Shown piece after piece: positions 23,917 to 36,802 of a DNA stretch of 64,000 bases. Position 1 is the first letter of the stretch. Each line of letters starts with the position of its first letter. The notes under the pieces are model-generated. The model did not search any database and was not told the DNA's origin. It worked only from the letters and a program-made list of their open reading frames with translations. The stretch spans positions 10,106,001-10,170,000 of the forward strand of contig NC_135366.1 of NCBI RefSeq assembly GCF_051622035.1. Direction: 5' to 3'. Position numbers and translations under genes: made by a program. This DNA is from Arctopsyche grandis (lineage: Eukaryota; Arthropoda; Insecta; Trichoptera; Hydropsychidae).

Positions 23917-25307
23917 AGGGGTTCGGTTTTCTTGAAAACGTCACTACTAGTAAATGGAGATGGAAAGTCATATTTTTGTTTTGAAGACATTCTTAGAGTT
24001 ATCATAATACGATACTCATTACCTTTATTCGTAATACTTAGCAAATATTAACACATTATTTAATTCTAAAGCATTCATAAAACCATAAGGGCTGTCAAAA
24101 CTCAACTGTTATTACAACTGACGCACATTATTGAAAGTTTATTTGCACTTTTAGAGATATAATTTACTATTTGAATTGTATTCGAATATGAATGACCTAA
24201 AACGCCAGTTGGAATATACATATGTATTACAACTGAGTTACAACGGAATATGCATATTACACTTCGTATACATATATTATTTAATACCACTAAACTATCC
24301 AAAACAAGGTGCATGCATTACTATAACTTCGTCGCATATGAAATCGTATAATTTTTTTTTTTCAATCAAATATAAAAATTAAATTATAAGATTGTTAAAA
24401 ATAGAGTTATAGGCACATATGTACATATTTCACAATATTGTGAAATATATACATACATATGTATGTACCTACTCGTGTGGATGCGCCACTATATAGTATT
24501 GTACGTTCATACTATATACATACATATGTATGTATGTATGTGTGTTTGATATTCATCGTTTGAATATTCTAGAACATATTATGTATGGTATTATATAAAA
24601 GAAATTCTACCCGCATTTATCATATCACATTAACTCTGACAAGTCTTTACGTAAATCGTCGCAGAATTTGCTCAACCTGGTTTTGATATTATGTATATTA
24701 CGTGTAGCACATTATTTTTAGAAATATTGCAACGAGCATTTTATACATCATTTTATTTAAAAAAACTGCTACACCCAAACATTTTCAGTTTTTACCTACA
24801 GCTATTCAACTAAGTATTCTCATATATGTATGTTACTATCTACCTACATACATATATAATATTTGTTTGTTCTTACATGTGTACTTTTTTTTATTCTTTT
24901 ACGTACATTTTTAAAAAGTATTTATTTTCTTTGACAATTGAAAATCTCAAGATTGAATTTGAGTATATTAAACAAATTCGAATCCATCTATGTACAAATG
25001 TAAATAATAATGGAAACCTAAATATTTGAAGGTGACGAAAAACCATAATCTTTCAAGTGCAGAAAACAAATAAATAATGATAAATTCATTCTTGCAAAAT
25101 TTATTAATAAACTATAATCCTTCTGCGAAGTACCCTTCATTCAATGAGCAATCACTACATTTTAGATATTAGAAAAAAAAAAGAATAAAGCGTTTTAAAT
25201 GTCATCATTTAGTGCCACAACAACGTTGTTTTTCTCGACTCTCAGATGTTACCCTGGTCATGGTGACTGCAGATATTATCAGCTTTTTACTTACCTCTTC
25301 TTATTAC

Positions 25308-25451
25308 TAGAGCCCGGAATCTGAGGGGGCTGTTTATTGTTCAAAGATTGTAAATGCATTGTTAAAGGTTTCCCGAACCTTTTTTACAAAGGATTTACAA
25401 CAATTGAACAATAGGCGGCACGTTTCCGGCCCCTTCAGATTCCGACCTCTA
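25308..25451. mobile_element. hAT-like MITE, 144 bp, with 8-bp target duplication
   Basis: The ends read TAGAGCCCGGAATCTGA and, reversed from the right, TAGAGGTCGGAATCTGA. Perfect 8-bp duplications CTTATTAC lie at 25300-25307 and 25452-25459. The interior carries TTTTTTACAAAGGATTTACA and a TGTTCAAAGATTGTAAATGC block, placing it in the same family as 1469-1570 and array units 2 and 3. Confidence 0.85.
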
Positions 25452-26662
25452 CTTATTACTAGCCTCTTCTTAGCTCGCTTTCGATTTTTAGTCATATCCA
25501 TCCAGTTAGAGAATATCGTAAATATACTGATATATGTATGTATGTATATATTATATATCCATCTTCACGATACTGACAGTGCAACTAATAATTACAACGT
25601 AATGACTTTCTACTTCATGTTTCTACCCCTAGAAAGCGACATTCCAAAAAATGGTCCAACTAAATGCCGGCACATACACCACAAATCACGAATAAAACGT
25701 ATTTGAGCCTATGGGACACTTAAAACGTTATTGTTTGGCACCCCTCGTGTATATTTTTACTTTATCTATGTACGTAGTAACAATAGATGAAGTTTTGTGA
25801 TCATGCGAAAGTTCGAACTCGAGATTTTGACTGATTTGAACTCAGAATCGATCACTAATCACGTTTTCATGATCTAGAAAAAATGTGTCTGTCTGTGTAT
25901 TTTGGGGATTTTTCGAACAACGTTAGTCCCATCAAACTGAAACTTAGTATCGGTTACTGAATTTCTTATCGACACGACGTAAATTTTTAAGCTGACGGGA
26001 AATGGTATCTCCCCTTATTTTCATTCTAACTCACTGAGCATGAATATGATATTGAATATTATATGCTATACTATGTATATATACATACTCTCCAACACAC
26101 TTGTATCCTTTCATATTCTGAACTATTTTTGTGAGTAGTGTTTCTCCCGTTGATGTATCAAGCATAAAGAAAATCAGAAAAGTATCTATTTTATTATATG
26201 GATTGAAATACTGGAATAAATTTATAATAGAGGGATTTGAAATAAAAAAACTAAAGAAGATATATGTAAATACCTATCTTGCAATGATTTTGAATTTACT
26301 TTCCTCACTTCTTCGAAATCTAACAACGCACTGTCGGAACTCGGACTTCAGACTGACAGGAGAACAATCGCCGATGACGTTAAGGCGTCAGAAGCTCTCA
26401 GCCCGTCGTCAGGGGGTTAATCCGTTTACTAGGCAGAGTATAGTGGAGGGGGAGGGTTTGCCTGGGGGTGGCATATCGAGCGGGGGTGCGCGCGCATTTA
26501 TCGTCACGTGGCGTATGTGACGCAGCGCCCGGCCGCAACCTGCCCCACTCACAAACTCACACATTATCAATTTTCAACATTAAAGTCCTACATTTGAGAT
26601 CGACAATGGTGCTGGTCATGTTAACCCCTTGCCCGTTCTTCTGCGTGTCATTCGTGCGTGAG

Positions 26663-29600
26663 TTATTTTTTTATTTATTTTTTTTATTTATTTAATAGTT
26701 TTGGACCATTGTGGCATTACAGGAAGAACCTAATGCGCCACAATGGCCTACATTTGAAAAATATATAAAAACATGATATAAAAACAAGTAAACTGTAAAT
26801 AAAGGAAAAAAGCAAAAGCAGAAAACATGGTAAAATAAAATTACAAAAAAAGTAACAAAAGGAAAATAATACATCATTCAGAGAGAAAAAAAAAAATAAC
26901 AAAAGTGTAAAAATTAAAAATAAAATCCATAAATCCCATTCTTTGTTTACACTGATCAAAATTAAAATAGTATATAAAAATGTACAAAAGAGAAAGAAAA
27001 AATAAAATAAAATAAAACAAAATATGAATAAAAAATAAAATCACAGCGAGGCCCAAATGGAAGAGAGTAGATTAAGATTCCACTCATTCATCACATTCAA
27101 ATTAAGAAAGTAATGATGAGCGCAGGTTACCAGATAAATATGTTAAGATAATATCCGACAATCTACGCTCCCCAAGGTGGAAAATATCACATTCAGGGAC
27201 AGCAGCAACGATTTCATTGAGAAGTCGAATAGCTCTTGGAATAGGAGCCATTCGAAAAAGAACTGTGCGAGCAGCAGGTACAACCATTAAATGATGATGT
27301 CTACCACGCACATAATTATTAGGGACATAAAGTCCCAACTGTTCAAGCAACAACGGGCATGACGTATTACCACGCAATAGCTGGAGAACGAAACGAATTA
27401 ACGAGAAGTTTCTCCGAAGTTCAAGGGAATTATACCCAAGCATGCCCAAAAGGAAAGGAGTAGGATAGAGATATGGGTAGTACCCATACTCTTTCTTATA
27501 AAGAAAACGAAGAAATGCTTTTTGCACTTTTTCTATAATAAGAGAGTAGTTTGCTTCGTGCGGATTCCACACAATTGCATTATACTCTAGCTTACTTCTA
27601 ACAAGCGAGTTGAAAAGCAAGCGAGAAGACAAGGGGTTGGAGAATAATCTAGCATATCACAAGACAAATCCAAGTCGACGAAAGGAAACGTCAGCGATTG
27701 TCTTGATGTGGTTGTGAAAGGTGAATTGAGGATCAAAAGTGATACCCAAGTCGACCATTGATTCCACGCGCTTCAACAATACGGATCCAATGGAATATCC
27801 GTGACAATAGAGCGAATTCGCACGTCCATAACTCATAATAGCACATTTACTAGTATTCAGTTCAAGCCCTAAACTGGAACTGAACTCTAAAACAGCGTTA
27901 ATATCAGCTTGAAGGAGAGAGGCTTGCCTCTCATCCTTAACAGCAAAGAATAGTTTAACGTCGTCAGCAAACAAGAGACATGAAGCATTGCGTAGTACTT
28001 TTGGGAGGTTATTAATGACTATTGTAAATAGTAAAGGGCCTAAGGTGGACCCCTGAGTTACACCAGATCGCGTAAAAAATGAAGGAGATTCATAAATACC
28101 ATATCTAACAAATTGCTTCCTATCACTAAGATAAGAAGCAAAGAGTTTAAGAAGACGTGGAGAAAAGCCCACTTCAGCTAATCTGATCATAAGAGCGTCA
28201 TTGTTGACAAGATCAAATGCTTTTCGAAAGTCAAAGTAGGCTACATCAACTTGTTGTCCACGGTCAACTTTAGACATGGTATAATATGAAAAGCAGGCAA
28301 GATTAGTGGTAGTGGAACGACATGGTGAAAAACCATGCTGCTCATCACACAACAATCTTTTGAACTGCAAAAGAATCAAACGGTGAAGGATATTATCGAA
28401 AATTTTGGGAATAGCCGAGATGATAGCAATAGGTCTGTAATTTTCAACCTCATTTTTAGAGCCACTTTTATGAATGGGAATGACTCTAGATAATTTCCAT
28501 TTTTCAGGATAATTACCAGAATCCAGAATAAGGTTAAAAATAAACTGAAGAGGCTCTAAGAGCGAATTACAGCATGCCTTTAATACGTCAGGGGGCACAC
28601 CGTCAGGCCCAACAGACCCTTTCAGCTTCAAAATTGCTATCCTAACATCTCCAAGCGAGACCCGCGGAATGTCTATAATAACACCTTCAGTACCAATTTG
28701 GGAAGCCAAATTAGCATCAAGGGATGGTGATCTCTGATCAAATACAGAGCTAAAAAAACTAGCAAAAGCTTTAGCGATCTCAGGACCGACACAACTTTTA
28801 TTATTAAATGAGAACGAATGCTCAAGGCCATGTGAAATATGCTTACTCTTAATAAATCTGAAAAAGTGGTGAGGATTACTAGCGATAGCACTCTCCATCT
28901 CTTTGAGATAGAGGGTATAACGCTCACTCACACCACGTTTCACGATCTTCCTAAGAATCCGAAATTTCTCATAGTCACGAAATGATTGGCTACGTTTCCA
29001 TCTTCTATGAGACAACCATTTTGCACGAACATCAGTTATAAGTTTGGACCCAAACCACGGTGGAAAAACCCGACGATGTAGTTCTAAATTAGGATAACTG
29101 ATGAACCGAGGAACATAACTGTCAAAAATATTATATAGTGTGTTATACAAAAATTCAACAGCATCACCAGTATTCATGAGGTACATTTGGCGCCAGTCCA
29201 TAGAACGAACCTCATTATAAACCAATTCAGAATCAACGCGAGCAAAATTCCACCGTGATGAAGGAATCCCAACAGATGAACAAGCTGAAACAGGTCTCAC
29301 AGAAGACAAAAACAGAAGCTCAATTTGTAATGCATCATGATATAGGTCCTCAGGGATGATCGCAGTTCCTTTTGGGCATAGGATCATCGTTGCTGACACA
29401 TTGGATTCATTCACCAACATAATATCAAGCTTACTTGGACTAATGGGTGAACCAACCTGTACTACATAGGTCGCAATAGGAAATAACAAAATTAAATTTA
29501 TTGCGGACATGAATATTGGCACTAGGCATATTAAAATCACCCATTATTAATAATATGTCACGTTCATTTATGAAATCACGTACATTCATCATATTTGCAA

Positions 29601-29711
29601 ACAATAACTCATATACATCGTCTTTCGCAGCGGGCGGAATGTAAACAACACAAATAAAAACTCTCGCAAATACAAAATCAACTCTCACCCATAAGTCCTC
29701 GCCAGAAAATC
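26663..29711 (-). mobile_element. Jockey-like LINE copy, 5'-truncated within the endonuclease
   Basis: On the minus strand it runs from the end of the endonuclease domain through the reverse transcriptase to a 3' UTR. The UTR ends in a hairpin (26706-26746; CCATTGTGGC paired with GCCACAATGG) and an AAATAAATAAA tail. The 5' boundary lies within the 18-bp stretch TCTGGCGAGGACTTATGG (29689-29706), also present at the deletion junction of the copy at 20625-21295. No clear target duplication was seen. Confidence 0.8.
27102..29706 (-). pseudogene. LINE endonuclease-reverse transcriptase ORF2, inactivated
   Basis: The C-terminal part of an AP-endonuclease (MGDFNMPSANI) is followed after a frameshift near 29455 by a reverse-transcriptase domain. 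The domain contains GPDGVPPDVLKAC, NYRPIAIISAIPKIFDNIL, DFRKAFDLV, GVTQGSTLGPLLF and the catalytic block LLFADDVKLF. An in-frame TGA at 27657-27659 interrupts the C-terminal region, which continues as RLLFNSLVRSKLEYNAIVW. The N-terminal endonuclease half and ORF1 are absent. The motif order and FADDVKLF fit the jockey group. The copy is non-functional because of truncation, frameshift and stop. Confidence 0.85.
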
Positions 29712-30094
29712 CTCGCCTCTTAAGTTATAAATGACTTGATGACTTGAAGCTTCGTCTGATTGCTTCCCCTTCATCTTCTGTAAGAGAGATTATTGAAAAA
29801 TGGAAAGGCAATAAAATCAACAGATTTGACAGTGCAGGTGCTCGATGCATCAAAATCTTAGCAACCATCATTGTGAAGTTCTTGGCTTGTTTAAATGTCA
29901 AGCGACTCCCAACTCCGATTTTGCGACTTAATCGCTTTTTTTACCTAATAATGTATCGAGTATTAACGCAATAAGAAAAAAATAATAAAAAAATAACTTC
30001 ACGTTTTTAAAATTAAATAAAGTCGAGGTTGTGTTTTTTTTTAATTAAAGACTCCATAGCCCTGCTAGCAACTGTTAAAATACTATGAAATCTA

Positions 30095-30288
30095 ATATAT
30101 AATTTCGAAAGAGACTTTGTATGTATGTAAGTGTTGATTCGTAGAATCCGTGACATTAAATTTAATAAAAAAACAAATGAATATTCAAATAAATTTAAAT
30201 AAAATAAAACTTTATTTAATTATTTTATTTAATACAGCGGTTTATATTACAAACACCGAGCGAAGCCGGGTAAAACCACTAGTATAAT
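30095..30288 (-). repeat. Interspersed repeat ending in CCCGGCTTCGCTCGG, copy 1
   Basis: The left end is ATATATAATTTCGAAAGAGA and the right end ACACCGAGCGAAGCCGGGTA then AAACCACTAGT. Copies lie at 49083-49276 (same orientation) and 59424-59776 (opposite orientation). It has no coding capacity in any copy. The CCCGGCTTCGCTCGG block is common in arthropod genomes, but the superfamily is not clear from this sequence. Confidence 0.6.
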
Positions 30289-31388
30289 ATTGTTACGTAG
30301 GGGTGTTAGTATACGTTACAATATATTTTAAGATTTCCATCTCGCACGTGGATTTGTCTAAATTTATATTTTTCAATTTTTAATGTTATATTATTGTTTA
30401 TTTTTATTGTGTTTCATTATTATTTTTTACATATTGTATTATTATTATTTTAATTAATCTTGTTAACTTATTTTTGGTAATAGTGACCCTTTCGTACAAC
30501 CTGTAAAGTGACTATGGTCATTATGGAAATAAATAAACATAATTTTGACCTTTACACCCGTCCGGTTGCATTTTCTCATAATGCACCTTGCAGAATGATG
30601 GTGTTGAGTCCTACTATGAGCTATGTGTGTACATAAGTAATATTTCCATTTTGAAGTTTAAATTTAAATTAAAAAAAAACGAAGTAGAACACGATAAAAA
30701 ATAATTCGAAAAGCGTTGTGCAAGAGGGGTGGTTTTGGTTTGGGTCACTGGAGCATCCCCCTTCTTGTTCGATCTATGTTTGCATTTCTCTATGAACCCC
30801 TCACTATCTCTCCACTGCGAAGGGGAAATGAGTTTTGCATTTCGCTCGTTCCGTTTGTGTGACGTGCAGTATTTTGCACCAGGGATATGAATGTAGTATG
30901 TATGTATTCCAATGTAGAAATTAGGTTAATTTATTTTTTTTCAAATGTGGATTTTTCCTAATCAAACTAAAAGCAATAAGTGCGATGGATAGTATTGTCG
31001 GAAATTTAATTGAACGTATTGGAAAGCAAGCACTTATTAATGTTTCAATTGTTAAGTGAATTATTTTGTGCTCGTGCTCAATTAGGGTTGCCGCCAGCCG
31101 CTACTGCATACATATATTCATTCAATTCTGACGTTTGAATTATTAACTGAAATTTAAAATTCTGTGCCACGTTTCTAATACCAATTTCGAGAACATATAA
31201 CTTTGAGTCACGCATTCGTAATAATTTAATTTAGGGTAGCATGTGAACAATAGAACAACTAGACCAAAATAGCTCGCTGAAAATTTTGATCACTTCACTA
31301 TTTCAGATATCGTTAACTTTAACTGAAAATTGTAATATGTAATTTAAAACTCTTTGAGCCATCTGATTTTACTATGTATTATATTAAT

Positions 31389-31470
31389 ACCAAGGTGTCA
31401 TTACGGGATTGCCCCAAGATGTCATTACGGGATTGCCCTAAGGTGTCGTTACGGAATTGCCCCAAGGCGA
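31389..31470 (+). repeat. Short tandem repeat, about 27-bp unit, three copies
   Basis: Three units contain AAGGTGTCATTACGGGATTG, AAGATGTCATTACGGGATTG and AAGGTGTCGTTACGGAATTG, each followed by CCC. A fourth diverged unit (TGATGCCATTACGGGTTGCC) is at about 31525. Confidence 0.75.
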
Positions 31471-31611
31471 CACCTATGGCCTACTTTGTACATATGTACT
31501 ATATGTTCTTATATGTTTCCCATGATGCCATTACGGGTTGCCCCTGAGCTATATTAAATTAAACATTTTGGTATTAAACTTCTACATATGTGCCCATAAT
31601 TATGAAAGTCA

Positions 31612-32250
31612 AGAAAAAAAATTACTACGGTCCAGCCATAGCCGTAGTAATGTTTTTGGCACCTTGGCAATTTTGCGCCTATTTATTTTTTACTGTATTA
31701 AATTATTAAAAAATATATCTATAGTTATACATACATATATAAAAATGGGGTCTACCTCACGGGCCCGAATGTGAAACGCCCGAAAACGCAAATATCGGAA
31801 GGCAAAGATCGAAAATCGAAAGATCCTTAGTCGAAAGATCAAAAAAAAGGGTGCATGTTAAACGGTACATACTCACTTAATGTGCGCGAGCAGGATACAA
31901 CAGGAACAACAGGAACAGGCTTTTCCTCCCGTATTAATGTGCGCGCGCAGAATACGGGAGGAAAAGCCTGTTCCTATTGTATCCTGCTCGCGCAAATTAA
32001 GTGAGTATGTACCGTTTACCATGCACCCTTTTTTTATCTTTCGACTTAAGATCTTTCGATATTTGCGTTTTCGGGCGTTTCACATTCGGGCCCGTGAGGT
32101 AGACCCCATTTTTATATATGTATATCTATATATTTTTTTTTTAATAATTTAACATTTAATTTAATACAGTAAAAAAATAAATAGGCACCAAATTGCCAAG
32201 GGTGACAAAAACCATACTACGGCTACGGCTGGACCGCCCTTAAAAAAATC
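31612..32250. repeat. Large imperfect palindrome, about 640 bp
   Basis: Reading inward from both sides the same blocks occur in inverted order: GGTCCAGCC-TAGCCGTAGTA, TTTTTGGCACCTTGGCAATT, GGGGTCTACCTCACGGGCCC, GAATGTGAAACGCCCGAAAA, AGGGTGCATG, GGTACATACTCACTTAAT, GCGAGCAGGATACAA and CTTTTCCTCCCGTATT. The centre is near 31943 at TGTGCGCGCGC. Arms are roughly 300-325 bp with small indels and no coding frame. It is most simply a long foldback or MITE pair inserted head to head. It shares GCGAGCAGGATACAA with the foldback at 7473-7641. Confidence 0.8.
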
Positions 32251-33637
32251 CTGCATGCGCCCACGGCGTCAACGTACTTTAGCATTGATTTTTATTTTGA
32301 GGAAATAGTTATACGTGCCAATTTGTCGATGCTTAACTTTTGATTTACGAGCCAAGTGTCTGAATTAATTCGCTCTCTTTTGGCATTTATTATGACATTG
32401 TTCTCGTCGCCTAACACCCACACCTTTTACTCTTTTCGAGTTAGCACTCGCACATGCGACAAAAGCGAAGGCGAAGTGCGTGTCGGCTCATTAAACGGCG
32501 CTTACCTGTAAACTTGCTGAGAAGTAGGCCTTTTGCCAGCGCAACAAGTTACGTCGACCCTCTTTCGAAAAAGAATAATCGGAGTAGGGTAGCGCACTTG
32601 TGTACACCCTCGCCGAGGGGGAGGATGGGAGGACCGAGGGTCGATGCTTGCGTCATTTGTTAAGTCGCGTCCCGATTGATATTCAGACTAAATCTGGGAC
32701 AACCTGTGCACGTATTTATAGACCGGGGAAGCCTACCTCTATTTATGCGCGACCCATATTCGCTCTGCGGAGCATTCCAATAACGAGTTCGTTAACTGAA
32801 GTCTACCGATCGGGAAAAATGCGCTTTGGCGATTACGTGCGCTAGATTTGTTGTCTGCCTTTTTCAGACTTTCTGACGAATTGATGTCCGTAAATCGACG
32901 GGTACGGTAGGTATGAATCTGAGCGGATTGATTCGCCTGAACGAACATCGGCAGCTGTTTGTTTTTATCTCGCTTAATACAATTTTATTTTCGTTTTTAG
33001 AGAAAGTCTCACTTTTTGTACGTGGCTCTTGAACAATACCTTGCACAACGTACTACTGCGAAGATGTGCGATTTGGCGTAATGTCTTGGGAAATCTATTA
33101 AATATTAACATTGCCATGACCCAAGCTAGCCATTCGACTTTATACGAAATTCTTATGCTAATGTATGCTGCATCTAAACGACCAGTGCATACATATGTAC
33201 ATATGTACAAGCATAAAAACAAGTGTCGACTTTGATTCATTCCTATAGAATGTTATTACGACTCTATTCCTGTATGTATCCGTCGCTTTTGCTATTCACT
33301 AAACGTATCCCGCTTCCATTTTGAGTGGAAAATTTCAAATGGAAAGTGGAGACCGTCATACTTTTCTATTCAACTTTTAATTGGTTTAGCATTGATGCAA
33401 CGAATTTAAAACGTCAACTCTACATTTGTCATAATATTTCTTTACAGTGTTTTGATTTTGATTTTCAAAAGCATTTTATTGTTCATATGTATATATGTAC
33501 GTATAATATTATGTTCACAATACATCTTAAGTCTATTTTAATAGCTACTGATCCAGTGATCATTATCTATTCTTCACATTTTTTATAATATTATCTTATT
33601 TTTATGTTCGTGTTTATGGCATAATGAGAAAAAAACC

Positions 33638-33712
33638 GAGTTCGATCCCGTGGGTTGACCTCGATTAAAAATAATTTATTCCGAGTATTATCTGTAGTAC
33701 TGCTAGTTAGAT
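33638..33712 (+). mobile_element. SINE head fragment
   Basis: GAGTTCGATCCCGTGGGTTG followed by AATAATTTATTCCGAGTATT matches the head and insert of the SINE at 18553-18800. The rest of the element is absent. Confidence 0.5.
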
Positions 33713-33999
33713 ATGTACTGTAATTGATTGTTATAAATATTTACAATTCTTATGATGTTTATAATACACTTAATGCATGTATTATTTTCAATTTAAGACT
33801 CCTTAAAGTCGACGATTTAAAGCAGATTGTGTTTAGGTAATCGGTATTTGTACCAAAAGGTTATAGAAATCTTGTCGTAATCGCTAAAGGGCGGAGAGTG
33901 ATTAGGGCAATGGCAAATATCAATACACGTTCCGACAGTGTTGAATGAAAGAGAGCAATAAAAAAGTTTTTCTTTGAAGTTAACAATTGCCATAACCAT

Positions 34000-34385
34000 A
34001 GTTAATATTGTCCTACAAAGTAAGAAAAAAAATGTTGACAATAGAGAACCATTTTTTGTGGGTAAAAGCAACTTGGCCGCCGATCTCTGGCCATAAGCCT
34101 CAAAAGCAAACGGTCCTAGTGACTAGTCTTCGGCGTTGGCTGGGTGCTTGTCAAATAGCAATAGACCGCTGCATTAGTATACAAAGTAAAAGAGCAAACA
34201 AGTATAGTTGACAATAGTGAACCATTTTTTGTCCCAAAAAAATCGTCTAAATGCCCTTAGATTTATTCTTTTCCCACAAAAGATGGTTCAATATTGTTAA
34301 TTTCTAAGAAAAAACATGCTTTGAGCACTAATGGAGCGGTCTTTTGTTATTTTAAAAACATCCAACAAACGCCGATCTCTGCTAA
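34000..34385. mobile_element. Cluster of decayed MITE units of the 1686-2558 array family
   Basis: It contains GAACCATTTTTTGTGGG, GGCCGCCGATCTCTG, TCTTCGGCGTTGGCTGGGTG, GCAATAGACCGCTGCATTAG, GTGAACCATTTTTTGTCC and AACGCCGATCTCTG. These are the same blocks as array units 1, 5 and 6. Possible separating sites are GCCATAAG near 34090 and CTAATGAC near 34382. Units cannot be delimited cleanly. Confidence 0.5.
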
Positions 34386-34871
34386 TGACCATTCGATGTC
34401 TAGTAATCACCGAGCTCTTCGCTAGGTTATTAGTATGGTTACTAGCAATTCTGTCATAAAATATCCTGGTTAGTAATATTTACTACTAATGGAATATTAT
34501 TCATTGCTGTATGCGTTGAAGTTGAAATATGAAATAATTGTTTTTTTATATGCACTAATATGATGGATGAAAACACATTTTAATATATAATTTCGATATT
34601 CTGTGTGTCTGTCTGCCTGTCTGAAATAACGCTCGCCGTATTACGCATGGTAGCGGGAAAGTAGGGCGTAGTGGCGCGTCATGTGACGTCGGGCTGAGCG
34701 ACGGGTGACACACACACACACACACACACTTAATTCATCATTTCGATCGGGCTCGATTGGTGAACGTGTAATGCGCGCACTTTTTATGACGATTGACATT
34801 ACGTCCGCGCGCGCACCTATAAATTACCATACACTATATTTATACATATATTATATTATATATATGATAAC

Positions 34872-35045
34872 TAGAGGTAGGACCAGAAGCGTGCTTTTTC
34901 CAGGAAACAGGGCGTTTTGGGTCTATTTTCCAGGAAACAGGGCAAACTGCAAAGCTAGAGAGCATAAAAAAAAGGTTCATATTAAAAATAAACAATGCAC
35001 GGCGAACAATGAACAATGAACGGCGCAAAGTTGATCCGCTCTTTA
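34872..35045. mobile_element. hAT-like MITE, 174 bp, with 8-bp target duplication
   Basis: It begins TAGAGGTAGGACCAG and ends GATCCGCTCTTTA. Perfect 8-bp duplications ATGATAAC lie at 34864-34871 and 35046-35053. The TTTCCAGGAAACAGGGC motif occurs twice inside. It belongs to the same end type as 1469-1570. Confidence 0.8.
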
Positions 35046-36802
35046 ATGATAACACATAACTTTATTTTAATTCCTGTATCAATTCCTTTCCGAAACCACC
35101 TGTTGAAAACAACGGGCACAACACTACATAGTTTTAATTAATAAAACTGAAATAATATTCAAAATACATGTATGTACATATGTACATAAAATCTTGAAAA
35201 TAAATTACCAATTTATGTATTAATTTTAATATAAACTCACTCTACGTGCTTTGAATGAAAATATTATAGTTAATCGCGATTTAATTCCTACCCACCTTGT
35301 GACCTGTGTCTTTAAATTGTCTTCCATTCAAACAATTGCAATGTTAGCACTGAGTGTAATTTATTTTTAATGAATACTAATTCCAAACTAAACATCGCAA
35401 TAAATATGATTGCTTTTAAACGGCGAGCAAGATCGACCGTAGAATGCATGCAGTTGCCAGGCGACCGTTTCAAATTCGCCACAACCGATTGGAAATCAAT
35501 TTGAACCGTTAACATAATTGAATTACGTCTCACAATCGCATCGACGATGATTGCCACTTTTCAACCCCACAATGACCGACCAAAATTCGACACATTACAC
35601 GCGCACATAATTAATTCTTCATCTGGATCTGTTCTTTCTTCGGTAATAATCGTATACATACATATGTATGTATATATATTTTTTTTATCGCTTATTCCGC
35701 GCGCTTTCGAATCGATGGTCGGAGGAAACGGGGAGTCGGCCTCCTGGCTGTCGGAATCCAACACCACCCCCTACTCTCTCTCTCTCTTTCTCTCTTTCCA
35801 CAGGGAGGATTTCCTCCCAACCACCCACTCCCGTTTAGAGGGGGTGGCTCTTCCGCAAAGGGCGCCAGTACTGCGCAGAGCGCTCCGTGGTCCGCACCCC
35901 TCTTGCATCACACTCAATACGGTTCGCGACTGTCAACTGGACCGAAATCCACTCCATCATCATACCTATCACTCGAATTGACAGGCAAAACTCCCAAAAA
36001 ACTCAAACCGACCATTTTGTCAAATTCTATCGTACGTGTCATACATTGACGGGAAGACATCGACCGCGCTTCATTCGATACAAAATTATTGTGACATATT
36101 TTTTTATATTAAAATATTTCTATATATGTATTATACCGGTTGGAATTTTACGTATGTTTTATTAAATTGTATGGTGTCTATATTATTATAGATGGGGGGA
36201 TGCGAGTTGACGTGATCGCATTACGTAAATTCTTCACGTTTCCGTTGAGATTTCTTTCTTCCACGTGCTGCGCGTAATTCACGCCACGCCACGTTTCGGA
36301 CCGATTTGTTTATTTATTCGCGAATATATGTATGAATGTATGTAAGTTCGGCCTAATTCGCACGCAAACTTTAACGTTTTTTTTTATACTTGAACTTCGG
36401 TTCGATGTGAAAAGAAGTTGGGTTTAGGTAATACATATGTAGTTTTTCTTCCGTGGAAGCGTTATGTCACCAGAGGGTTCGTTGAACGATCATCGTAACA
36501 CTCTTCACATTTGAAGAGTTTTAAATTCACTGGAAGAAGTGCTGTTGTAATCTTGTTAAATTTTTAAATTATTCCTTTTTCTTATTTCAAGTTTTTGGCT
36601 CATTTCAATGTTTCAAAATTTGATTGGAACATGCATATAAATTATTGCAACATTTTTTTTCACATTATATTTAGGTCGGACCCTTCTGATTCAATCACAC
36701 TATATTCCTGAATTCTTGAAAATTGTTACATATTAAAAATAAATGGAATTTTGTTATTTCAAATAAAAAATTCTTTTGGTTTTGGCTTAAATAATATATG
36801 CA

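Noticed and set aside
35547..35981. 144-codon plus-strand ORF in a GC-richer island
   Set aside because: It includes translated microsatellite and a (TC)n run, has no protein-like blocks, and no splice or start context supports it.
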